Assembly (NCBI GenBank): GCA_023396215.1
Contig: JAEWWW010000001.1
Coordinates: 1 to 20,893 of the forward strand
Direction: 5' to 3'
DNA from: Bacillota bacterium
GTDB taxonomy: Bacteria > Bacillota > Clostridia > Oscillospirales > Ruminococcaceae
DNA length: 20,893 nucleotides
Position numbers and translations under genes: made by a program. Under the pieces are notes generated by a model. That model was given only the letters and a program-made list of their open reading frames with translations, was not told where the DNA came from and made no database searches. This document shows, in pieces, positions 1-6,736 of this stretch (its first letter is position 1; each line of letters starts with the position of its first letter).

Positions 1-918
1 ACGGTTCCGGTGGTCCAGTACCAGGGCGGCGCTCAAAGCGTCCGAAACCCCTTCGGCAATGCTGCTGTCCAGCTGCGAGGCGGGGGGCAGGTTATCCTGC
101 TTGGCGCGGTCGGCGGCGTCGGTGGGCATGGTGCCGGTAAGGGTGCGGTAAAGCACGGCGGCGGCGCTGTAAACGTCGCTCCAGCTGCCCTGCTCACCAT
201 TGCTGCTGTACAGCTCGGGGGCGGAATAGCCGTGGAACAGGCCGTTTTTTACCTCCCCGGCGCAGCCGCGCAGCGCGTGCACCCCAAAGCCCCAAAGCCA
301 CAGCTTGCCCGAGGTATCAATCAAAATATGATCGGGGCAGATGCCGCCGTGTACCACCCCGCGGCCATGCAGGTGCGAAAGGCCGGTAAAGAGGGGCATA
401 AACAGCTTTTTGGCCGCCTGCCAGGTCAGCGTACCGCCGCTGCGGTTCAAAAACTCGCCCAGTGTCAGCATCTGGGCATATTTAAAGACGATGTAAACGG
501 TGTTGTTTTCCTGAATGACAGCCGAAACAGGCACCACCGGCTCGCTGGGGGGCGCTTTGGCAAGTACCTGCGCCAGCTCCTCAAAGTCGGCCAGAAGGCT
601 CTTGTATTCGCCAGCGCCGTCCTCGTTTACCAGCAGGCTCTGGTCGGAGTGGCTGCGGTGTACACAGCCGGTGGGGAAAAACTCGCGGATCCAGACCTTG
701 GCCTCCTGCTGGTGGTCAAAGCCCAGATAAAGGGCGCTTTCACAGTCGTGCGAAAGCAGCCTGCCCACGGTATAGCGGCCCTGCAAAAGGGCTCCCGGGG
801 CGATATAGTCAACATGATAGGGCGAATCAGGCCTGTATCCGCAAAGCGGGCAGGGCTGTGTGCGGTCTTCGGTGGGGGACATACACCCCATGCATAGCTT
901 GACATCGGTTTTTTCCAT
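1..918 (-). CDS. Zinc-ribbon protein kinase-like protein, predicted pseudokinase (C-terminus off the left edge)
   Basis: The frame is open from an ATG at 918 to the window edge (306 codons). Residues 9-26 form a zinc-ribbon-like pair of knuckles (CMGC at 9-12, CPLC at 23-26). A Ser/Thr kinase fold follows, of the clostridial type whose usual motifs are VAIKE-FP, HRD-PDNI and DFG. Every catalytic position differs here: WIREFF puts Arg78 where the ATP-binding Lys is expected, HGG at 190-192 replaces HRD, His197 replaces the metal-binding Asn, and GFG at 210-212 replaces DFG. The structural parts remain: SAPELY (APE motif, 232-237) and WSDVYS with its helix-F Asp248. I infer a binding or scaffold role without phosphotransfer. 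No transmembrane segment is visible in the part present. The SD is modest (GGGAG about 13 bases upstream). It lies 198 bp downstream of the acyl-CoA synthetase on the same strand and may be co-transcribed with it. Confidence 0.85.
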   Translation of the reverse strand, partial: MEKTDVKLCMGCMSPTEDRTQPCPLCGYRPDSPYHVDYIAPGALLQGRYTVGRLLSHDCESALYLGFDHQQEAKVWIREFFPTGCVHRSHSDQSLLVNEDGAGEYKSLLADFEELAQVLAKAPPSEPVVPVSAVIQENNTVYIVFKYAQMLTLGEFLNRSGGTLTWQAAKKLFMPLFTGLSHLHGRGVVHGGICPDHILIDTSGKLWLWGFGVHALRGCAGEVKNGLFHGYSAPELYSSNGEQGSWSDVYSAAAVLYRTLTGTMPTDAADRAKQDNLPPASQLDSSIAEGVSDALSAALVLDHRNR

Positions 919-1116
919 TAAGATGTGTCACGCTCCCGACAAAGATAACTGCACTTGCTGGAGGCGAAGAACCCGCTGACAGAGAAACAGCAGGGGCAGG
1001 GGGGTTACCCCGCAAGCCTCTGTATTCCCCCGGCGCGGCTGCGCCGAACCGTTTGATAACCCTTGGGGCTCCGTCACGGCGGCAGGCCGCCCGTCCAGAG
1101 AGAAAAGTTACCTGTA

Positions 1117-2781
1117 TTATGCAGTTTCAACCGAGGCCGCATCCTGAAGGTTCAGATGCTCAATCGCCCATTCCCGCAGCTTGTATTTTTGTATCTTGCC
1201 GCTGGCGGTCATGGGGAAAGCCTCCATAAACGCCACGTAGCTGGGCACCTTGTGCTTCGCCATATTGCTGCGGACAAAATCCTTCACAACCTGCTCGGTG
1301 AGTGCTTCCGGCTCTTTGGGGATGATGCAGGCCATAATCTCCTCACCGTACTGCTTGCTGGGTACACCGATAACCTGCACGTCCTTGACGGCAGGGTGGG
1401 TGTAAAGGAATTCCTCAATCTCCTTGGGGTAGATGTTTTCGCCCCCGCGGATGATCATATCCTTGATGCGTCCCGTGATATTATAATAGCCTTTTTCATT
1501 GACCATTGCAAGGTCTCCCGTATGAAGCCAGCCTTCGCTGTCCACGGCCTGTGCGGTGGCCTCCTCCATCTTGTAGTAGCCCTTCATCACATGGTACCCT
1601 CTGGTGCAAAACTCGCCCGCCCGCCCGGGGCCCACCGTTTCGCCGGTTTCGGGGTCCACCAGCTTGGCTTCCACATGGGGCAGGGGCCGCCCCACCGTGC
1701 TCACCCGCAGCTCGATGGTGTCGTCCGGGGTGGTCTGGGTGCAGACGGGGGAGGATTCGGTCTGCCCAAAGGCGATGGTAATTTCCTTTGCGCCCATCTT
1801 ATCCACCACATCCTGCATCACCTTGACCGGGCAGGGCGAGCCCGCCATAATGCCGGTGCGCAGCCTGGGAAAGCGGAAGTTCTGAAACTCGGGGTGCTCC
1901 AGCATGGCGATAAACATGGTGGGCACGCCGTGTACGGCGGTGCACTCTTCATCCTGCACCGCCTGCATCACCTGTAGCGGGCGGTAATACTCGATAGGCA
2001 CCATCGAGGAGGCGTGGGTCACACAGGCCATGATGGCAAGCACCAGCCCGAAGCAATGGAAGAACGGCACCGGGATGCAAAGCTTATCCTCGTGGGTCAG
2101 CCGCATACAGTCGCCGATGCTCATGCCGTTGTTGACGATGTTGTAGTGGGTAAGCATCACGCCTTTGGGGAACCCGGTGGTGCCCGAGGTGTACTGGATG
2201 TTGATTACGTCATGGGGGTCGAGGCTGTGGTAGAGCGCCTCAAACTCGGCATGGTCGACGCTTTTGCCCCAATGCTCCAAATCATTCCAGTGCACCATCC
2301 CCTCGGGGCAGTGAGCGCCCGCGTAGATGACCGATTTCAGGTAGGGCAGCGCAGGCTCATCCAGCTGCCCCGGCTTGCTGGTTTTCAGGGTGGGGCAAAG
2401 CTCACCTATAATCTGCAGATAGTCGGCGTCCTTAAAGCCGTCGATGAGTATCAGCGCCTTGGAGTCGGATTGCCGCAGCAGATATTCCAGCTCGAATATC
2501 TTGTAGCTGGTGTTGACCGTCACCAAAACCGCTCCGATTTTGGCGGTGGCAAAGAGGGCAATCAGCCATTGAGGCACGTTGGTGGCCCAGATGGCCACAT
2601 GGTCGCCCTTGCCGATGCCCACCGCCATCAGCCCCTTGGCAAAGCGGACGCACTCCTCGTCAAATTCCTTCCAGGTGCGCTGATAGGGGCGGTCTATGTA
2701 TTTGATTGCTGTTTGGTGGGGGTATTTGTCGGCAACCTGCTCCAGCAGCCTGCCCACCGTAATACTTACCAGTTCCTTCAT
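1117..2781 (-). CDS. AMP-binding acyl-CoA synthetase (fatty/branched-chain acyl-CoA ligase family)
   Basis: This 554-residue ANL-superfamily enzyme activates a carboxylic acid with ATP to an acyl-adenylate and then an acyl-CoA in the cytoplasm. The motifs are in order: P-loop YTSGTTGFPKG (197-207), FGQTE (338-342), GWLHTGDLA (417-425), the hinge region TGRIKDMIIRGGENIYP (436-452), and the catalytic lysine Lys529 in ASGKIQK near the C-terminus. The length is normal for the ACSF2/FadD-like branch. I chose the ATG at 2781 because GGGAGG lies 7 bases before it; an in-frame ATG five codons upstream (2796) overlaps that SD. The substrate cannot be read from sequence. A T-box leader lies directly upstream, so transcription should rise when the matching tRNA is uncharged, which points to an amino-acid-related acid as substrate (inference). 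A short GC hairpin without a T-tract lies beyond the stop at 1031-1046. Confidence 0.95.
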   Translation of the reverse strand: MKELVSITVGRLLEQVADKYPHQTAIKYIDRPYQRTWKEFDEECVRFAKGLMAVGIGKGDHVAIWATNVPQWLIALFATAKIGAVLVTVNTSYKIFELEYLLRQSDSKALILIDGFKDADYLQIIGELCPTLKTSKPGQLDEPALPYLKSVIYAGAHCPEGMVHWNDLEHWGKSVDHAEFEALYHSLDPHDVINIQYTSGTTGFPKGVMLTHYNIVNNGMSIGDCMRLTHEDKLCIPVPFFHCFGLVLAIMACVTHASSMVPIEYYRPLQVMQAVQDEECTAVHGVPTMFIAMLEHPEFQNFRFPRLRTGIMAGSPCPVKVMQDVVDKMGAKEITIAFGQTESSPVCTQTTPDDTIELRVSTVGRPLPHVEAKLVDPETGETVGPGRAGEFCTRGYHVMKGYYKMEEATAQAVDSEGWLHTGDLAMVNEKGYYNITGRIKDMIIRGGENIYPKEIEEFLYTHPAVKDVQVIGVPSKQYGEEIMACIIPKEPEALTEQVVKDFVRSNMAKHKVPSYVAFMEAFPMTASGKIQKYKLREWAIEHLNLQDAASVETA

Positions 2782-2873
2782 GCCCAATCCTCCCATACAA
2801 TTGTTACGTTATCTTAGGGCGTTTCTGAAATCAGAAAGCCCCTGGTATCACGCCTCAGCGACGGTTTAGAATC

Positions 2874-2912
2874 AAAAAAGGCCTTCGTCTTCTGTTTCAG
2901 AAGACGAAGGCC
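2874..2912 (-). terminator. T-box intrinsic terminator
   Basis: A perfect 15-bp stem (arms 2880-2894 and 2898-2912, three-base loop) is followed on the minus strand by six T residues (2879-2874). Its 5' side, starting CAGAAGAC on the plus strand, sits directly after the T-box core, so it is the OFF-state structure of the leader. Confidence 0.95.
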
Positions 2913-3149
2913 TTGCCTCCGCGGTACCACTTCAATTGGTGTCATTACACCCGCTCATCCGGCGTCAAAAAACGCCTGCCCCTGTTACCGGTGGGGTGCC
3001 GTTCCTGCCTACTGCTATTCAGCGGACCGCTCAAGGGTGAGTTCATCGGGGGCCTTTGCCGCTTTTCAGCTACCACGGCTCTCTGTAAAAAGGGTTGGCC
3101 AACTAATAATCCCTGTCATTGCGTTAAGTTTATGCAGTTGTACGATGTT
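2874..3149 (-). promoter_or_regulatory. T-box leader (tRNA-sensing riboswitch), specifier probably CUC (Leu)
   Basis: On the minus strand the leader carries the T-box core GTGGTACCGCGG (2930 down to 2919) in the setting AATTGAAGTGGTACCGCGG, immediately followed by a terminator that the antiterminator would disrupt. Upstream are stem I signatures: CAGAGAGCC (AG bulge), GGTAGCTGAAA, and a specifier-loop segment GAA-CTC-ACC, followed by the usual GAGC and AGTAGGC linkers. The triplet after GAA and before a purine is CTC (3041-3039), a leucine codon. The T-box bulge UGGU would pair with a tRNA whose discriminator is A, as in tRNA-Leu. The class is certain; the specificity is my reading of the alignment. 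The leader ends about 90 bases before the acyl-CoA synthetase start, and no other gene lies between. Confidence 0.93.
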
Positions 3150-3155
3150 GCATCT

Positions 3156-3184
3156 ATATTATCAGCCGCGGGGGTGGTTGTCAA
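3156..3184 (-). promoter_or_regulatory. Sigma-A-type promoter of the T-box transcript
   Basis: TTGACA (3184-3179) is separated by 17 bases from TAATAT (3161-3156), which matches the housekeeping consensus well. The expected transcription start is near 3149, just before T-box stem I. It lies about 36 bases beyond the stop codon of the secreted-protein gene. Confidence 0.8.
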
Positions 3185-3220
3185 CGGCTGCCGCATAAAA
3201 TTTTTTGCAGACTGCGCCCC

Positions 3221-4396
3221 TCAAAACAGCTTATACAACAGCCGCCCGACGACGCCCGCAGCCGAAAGAGTGTAAACCGCCGCCATCAGCGCCTTCCAGC
3301 CCGGCTTGGGCTGGGCAGCGGCAGGGGCGGCCTGCACCACCGCCACCGCCTGTACCGGTTCCTCCTCGGGCGGCGGGCTTTGCGGCTCGGGCACGGTGGA
3401 CGAAGAAGCCGCCGGGGGGCTTTTACTGCCCGACGCGGCGCGCGGGGCGGCGCTGCTCTGCCGGGCCGCCGATGCAGAAGCGGAGGATGATGACGACGAG
3501 GACTTCTCCTCCTTTTGCTTTTCGGGGGGCTCGCGCTTGGTGGAGCTGCCGCCGCCGGTGGTCTGCTCCGAGCTGCTGTTGCCGCTGCCGCTACCGCTGC
3601 TGCCGTCGGGGGCGGGTTCAGGCTGCTGCTCGCCTGCCAGTAGCGCCTCTCCGGCAAAGCGCACCTGCGCCAGATGCAGGCGGCCGATGGTTGGCTGGGG
3701 CACCGGCCCGGCTGCGGTATCTATGACGGTAAAATCCCGCAGGGTTACTTTGATATATTTGGCGCCGGCGGGCAGATCGGCGGCATATTGCTCGTAGTAC
3801 TGCACAATGCTTCCGCTCTCGGTAGCGGCGGTCACGCTTTTCAGCGAGAGCTGCACCGGCACAAAATGAACGCCGTCGGCCGACGCATAGGCGTTTGCGC
3901 CGATAAACTCGTCATGGCTGTGGCTGCAGGCGGCGTCGACAAAGGAAAGGCGGTACATGTTATCTTGAAAAAACTTCATGGTTTGGCTGCCAATATGCAG
4001 AAAAGCCCTCCCTTCGGGGCAGAAGCGGGTACGGTAACGGGGCTGCTCCAAAGCAGAGGGGGAGTAGGCCCCCAGCATGTATTTCAGGTCGGGCTTTTGG
4101 GTGGCGAAGGTTCCGGTTCTGCTGTAAATGGCAATCTCCACCGACTCGGCCCCCTGTATGGTGTACACCACGCTGGCAGGCTGGTGAGAGGAAACCATCA
4201 GCAGGCTGCCGCCATCGGGAGGTACCGGCCAGAACCGGCTCGGGTCGGCGCCGGCAGCAGGCGGGGAAAAGTTGCTGTACTGTGCGTAAGCAAGAGAAAG
4301 ACCGGTGCAATCATCCACTAAAAAGGCGGCTGAGGCTGTGACTGCAAGCAGAAAAAAAGCCGCTGTTGCCAGCAGCAAAGCTACCCCTGTTCGCAT
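3221..4396 (-). CDS. Secreted, C-terminally membrane-anchored protein with Ser/Pro/Ala-rich linker
   Basis: I do not recognise a named family. From the ATG at 4396 the 391-residue product starts with a textbook signal peptide: MRTG, a hydrophobic core, then a TASA-type cleavage site near residue 24. About 210 residues of beta-rich sequence follow. The segment with SADGVHFVPVQLS and later AGAKYIKVTLRD resembles galactose-binding-like (F5/8 type C) folds. Next come roughly 110 residues of low complexity: Gly/Ser, a charged KREPPEKQKEEK patch, a serine run, then Pro/Glu. The C-terminus has a hydrophobic segment ending in basic LLYKLF, which I read as a membrane anchor. I chose 4396 over the in-frame ATG at 4426 because GGGGGAG lies 7 bases before it and the signal peptide then begins at once. 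The likely location is the cell surface, with the linker spanning the wall. Ligand and role are unknown. Confidence 0.8.
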   Translation of the reverse strand: MRTGVALLLATAAFFLLAVTASAAFLVDDCTGLSLAYAQYSNFSPPAAGADPSRFWPVPPDGGSLLMVSSHQPASVVYTIQGAESVEIAIYSRTGTFATQKPDLKYMLGAYSPSALEQPRYRTRFCPEGRAFLHIGSQTMKFFQDNMYRLSFVDAACSHSHDEFIGANAYASADGVHFVPVQLSLKSVTAATESGSIVQYYEQYAADLPAGAKYIKVTLRDFTVIDTAAGPVPQPTIGRLHLAQVRFAGEALLAGEQQPEPAPDGSSGSGSGNSSSEQTTGGGSSTKREPPEKQKEEKSSSSSSSASASAARQSSAAPRAASGSKSPPAASSSTVPEPQSPPPEEEPVQAVAVVQAAPAAAQPKPGWKALMAAVYTLSAAGVVGRLLYKLF

Positions 4397-4683
4397 AGCT
4401 ATGCTCCCCCATCTGTCTTTTGCCATTCACCGGGCCTTTGCGGGCTTCAGGCTGTCAAAAAAGCCGCCGGGCCATAAAATGGCTGCGCCCTCTTACTGGC
4501 TTTGTTGGCGGTACTTGCAAATTTCGGTCGCATATACCCCATATGCGTACGTCTTTGCCGCGTTTGCCGCCTCGCCCCCGGGCGGTTTTCGCCGCCTGCC
4601 TGCTCTGGGCCTGTGTTTTGCCCTCCATCCCTCGCTCAGGGCAGGGGATAAAGGCGTGAATGACATATTTTATCTTTTCCTAT
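4397..4683 (-). other. Long GC-rich leader of the secreted-protein gene; no supported gene
   Basis: If the promoter at 4684-4711 is right, this is a leader of about 280 bases. It contains a 7-bp inverted repeat CGCATAT/ATATGCG with a five-base loop (4529-4547), several GGCGG/CCGCC-type short palindromes, and an open frame of 57 codons (4628 to 4455, minus) that lacks a properly spaced SD. I see no riboswitch class that I can name. Confidence 0.45.
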
Positions 4684-4711
4684 ATTTTACAGCATTTTTG
4701 TAAAAAATCAA
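4684..4711 (-). promoter_or_regulatory. Candidate sigma-A promoter for the secreted-protein gene
   Basis: On the minus strand TTGATT (4711-4706) and TAAAAT (4689-4684) are 16 bases apart inside a sharply AT-rich island (about 4660-4740) flanked by GC-rich DNA. It points toward the gene at 4396. Confidence 0.5.
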
Positions 4712-4740
4712 TTAAAAACGGATATTATTGTAAAAAAACC

Positions 4741-4783
4741 GTGAAAAACAAAGACCTCCACCGGGCACAGCCAACGGTGGAGG
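4741..4783 (-). terminator. Terminator after the DUF4363 gene
   Basis: A 9-bp stem CCTCCACCG/CGGTGGAGG (4755-4763 and 4775-4783) is followed on the minus strand by the T-rich tract TCTTTGTTTTTC. It lies about 85 bases beyond the DUF4363 stop codon. Confidence 0.8.
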
Positions 4784-4866
4784 AGGGGGAGGCATCAGCA
4801 AAATAATTTGGACGCCAGGCCCTATGGCAGCGCCCCGCAGGGCAGGGATATCATGGCGCCCTGCCA

Positions 4867-5280
4867 TCAGGCAGGTGGCCGCTCAGTGTGGCCCTTGTTG
4901 TCCAGACTGCCAAATATGGGCGGGGCCTCAAATTCCACCAGATGCACCAGCAGGGCCTGCACCTGATTAAGGTCAGCATAAATGTCCTGATAAGCGCCAT
5001 AGCGCGCCAGCCCCGGCAGCCGGGCCACAACGGCGGTAATGGTTTCCAGATAGTTGTGGCGAATATAACGCGACATCCGGTGCTCCGCCTGCGCCCACTC
5101 GTCCGCAAACGCCTCAAGGCCTTCCTCCAGACCGTCGTAATCCTCCGCCTCCATGGTCTGCTTCATGCTGTCGAGGGTCTCCAGCAGTTGGGTGCTGTTG
5201 TGCCTTAGGTCAAACATAATCCACACATTCAGCCCCAACAGGATGAGGAGGATGGCAACTGCGGCGAAAAAACGTTTCAT
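4867..5280 (-). CDS. DUF4363 family membrane-anchored small protein
   Basis: The 137-residue product has one N-terminal transmembrane helix (residues 4-25, FFAAVAILLILLGLNVWIMF), followed by a soluble, mostly helical and acidic region. That region contains a heptad-like stretch around residues 30-70, then conserved-looking LARYGAYQDIYADLNQVQALL and a short polar tail. Length, topology and helical pattern match DUF4363 proteins of Firmicutes, whose function is unknown. It follows the YetF/DUF421 gene by 76 bases on the same strand; the two families are often neighbours in Clostridia, so they probably act at the same membrane. The start ATG at 5280 is preceded by GGGGG at a normal distance. A hairpin terminator ends the unit. 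The family assignment is from memory of its shape and context. Confidence 0.75.
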   Translation of the reverse strand: MKRFFAAVAILLILLGLNVWIMFDLRHNSTQLLETLDSMKQTMEAEDYDGLEEGLEAFADEWAQAEHRMSRYIRHNYLETITAVVARLPGLARYGAYQDIYADLNQVQALLVHLVEFEAPPIFGSLDNKGHTERPPA

Positions 5281-5356
5281 ACAAAACCCCCATTAAAGGC
5301 GTACTGGCATTACGAGGAACAGGCCGCGGAGAGATGCGCCGTAAGTGGCAGGCGTA

Positions 5357-6040
5357 TCAGCGCCGCTTCTCTTTTGGCACCAGCAGATATTCCGCATTGC
5401 TGTCGCAGAGCATCAAAAACACATCCTTGACCGCAAGGTTGTTCTCTTTCAGGCGTTTTTCCAGCCAGTCGGCACGCAGGTTGCAGGTCTTAAGCCCCTC
5501 GGGGATAAGCTCGCCGTCGCTGATGACCACCGCGGGGGGCTGGCAGTCGTCGGTGGGGGTTGGCAGGTTCATCGCTTTGGCGCTGAGGTTGCGGGACTGG
5601 AAGTTCTGGTACACCGAAAGCTTGCCGTTGGTTTCCACCACGGCATAATCCACATCGCGAATATCAAAAATGCCCGCGCCGCGCAACTCCTCCATCAGGT
5701 CGTCCACCGAAAAGCGCAGGTCGGCCATTTTTTTTTGTTCAATCTTGCCGTTGCGGATAACCGGCACCGGGTTGCCCGAGATGAGCTTTCTGGCGGTTCT
5801 GCTTTTCAGCGAAATCATCGAGGTAAAAATCTCGAAGCAAACCAGCAGCAGAATGGGCGTTACCCCCGCTATCAACGGCACGGAGGTTTCCTCAATGGGC
5901 AGGGTGGCGATGTTTGAAATCAGTATTGTAATCACAAGCTCGGTGGGCTGCAGCTCGCCCAGCTGCCGTTTGCCCATCAGGCGAAGGCCAATGACAATAA
6001 TGATGTAAAGAACCAGCGTTCTTACACTGAGAACAAACAT
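5357..6040 (-). CDS. YetF/DUF421 family membrane protein
   Basis: The 227-residue protein has three N-terminal transmembrane helices (about residues 5-23, 34-52 and 58-82). GKRQLGELQPTELVI, the conserved loop of the family, lies between the first two. The C-terminal cytoplasmic DUF421 domain contains NPVPVIRNGKI, FSVDDLMEELRGAGI and DVDYAVVETNGKLSV. Relatives in spore formers (YetF, YdfS and the 2Duf protein) are linked to spore inner-membrane properties; a role here is only suggested by that and by the nearby sporulation genes. The start at 6040 has a perfect AAAGGAGG seven to eight bases upstream. The frame is open as far as 6364, but the extension lacks an SD and any family similarity. It is probably co-transcribed with the DUF4363 gene downstream. 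Confidence 0.92.
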   Translation of the reverse strand: MFVLSVRTLVLYIIIVIGLRLMGKRQLGELQPTELVITILISNIATLPIEETSVPLIAGVTPILLLVCFEIFTSMISLKSRTARKLISGNPVPVIRNGKIEQKKMADLRFSVDDLMEELRGAGIFDIRDVDYAVVETNGKLSVYQNFQSRNLSAKAMNLPTPTDDCQPPAVVISDGELIPEGLKTCNLRADWLEKRLKENNLAVKDVFLMLCDSNAEYLLVPKEKRR

Positions 6041-6736
6041 AAGCTCCCTCCTTTGCGCACTCCCCGTTATTATTCGCCTCTGGCATGCGGATATTCCGGG
6101 TCTGCCCAGAAGTGAATTTTGTGTTTTTGAAGGCCGGCTCCGACAAAGCCCGGTCTTTTTGCTTTTTGGGGGCGCCGGCGCTGAATAAATCTGCCGCAAT
6201 TCAGGGCAGAATACCGCTGACAGGATATTGCGCAAAGCCGCTCCAAAAGGGACTGTTTTGCCGCCCCGCGCTGCACATCCGCGGCTCGATGTAAATTTTT
6301 TCTTTGAATTTTTATTTTCTGATGCAAAGCGGCCGTTGCCAAAACACGGATAAAACCACTGCAATCATTTGGCAAAAAACCTTTCAAAGTTTTTTTTTGG
6401 CTTAGGGTCGCAGCCGGGCAGAAAAGATATTGTAAGCCAAGCCACAAAAAGTTAAACTACCATGATATTGCCTACGATAATAATCCGGCTTTGAGAAAAA
6501 TTAATGTTAGAACCGTATGCAACTTTCAAATCGCATTCGCGGCGTTTTGCCGGTTTGCTTTTCGGCGCCTCGGGCTGGCGAAACCCGGCGATGCATACAG
6601 CATTGCCGCAGCTCGCTTGCCCGATAACCGAAAAAACCCTTAGCAATCTCATTGTTTAGAGATTGGAAAGTTGCCTGACAATTTTTTGATACTTTGCGGT
6701 TTTGCATCAGAACTTAAAGAATAAACGGAGGCTTCA
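6041..6736. other. Noncoding stretch between the DUF421 gene and spoIVB
   Basis: This stretch of almost 700 bases must hold the divergent promoters for both flanking units, but I find no convincing -35/-10 pair. Visible structure is limited to three items: a GGCCGG/CCGGTC stem followed by TTTTTGCTTTTT on the plus strand near 6132-6170 with no plus-strand gene before it; an 8-bp inverted repeat TTGGCTTA/TAAGCCAA (6397-6404 and 6433-6440); and long A/T runs around 6295-6400. The open frames here have no SD and no recognisable protein features. Confidence 0.5.

Noticed and set aside
10..897. Long plus-strand open frame (295 codons)
   Set aside because: It is the antisense shadow of the pseudokinase frame, with a Gly/Ala/His/Gln-rich nonsense composition and no SD.
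1063..2817. Two long plus-strand open frames opposite the acyl-CoA synthetase
   Set aside because: Both lie wholly antisense to a gene with every family motif intact and show no domain of their own.
3380..3620. Repetitive-looking DNA that might suggest a tandem repeat or CRISPR-like array
   Set aside because: It is the codon-level low complexity of the Ser/Pro/Ala linker in the secreted protein; no regular unit-and-spacer structure is present. No CRISPR array or tRNA gene was seen elsewhere in the window.
4305..4703. 132-codon plus-strand frame across the secreted-protein start and leader
   Set aside because: It is antisense to the signal peptide and leader, with no SD and no recognisable protein features.
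6041..6364. N-terminal extension of the DUF421 gene to 6364
   Set aside because: The perfect AAAGGAGG before the ATG at 6040 and the family's usual length both fix the shorter start; the extension has no similarity to the family.
6070..6447. 125-codon minus-strand frame upstream of the DUF421 gene
   Set aside because: No SD, no recognisable domain, unusual composition, and it runs through the likely promoter region.
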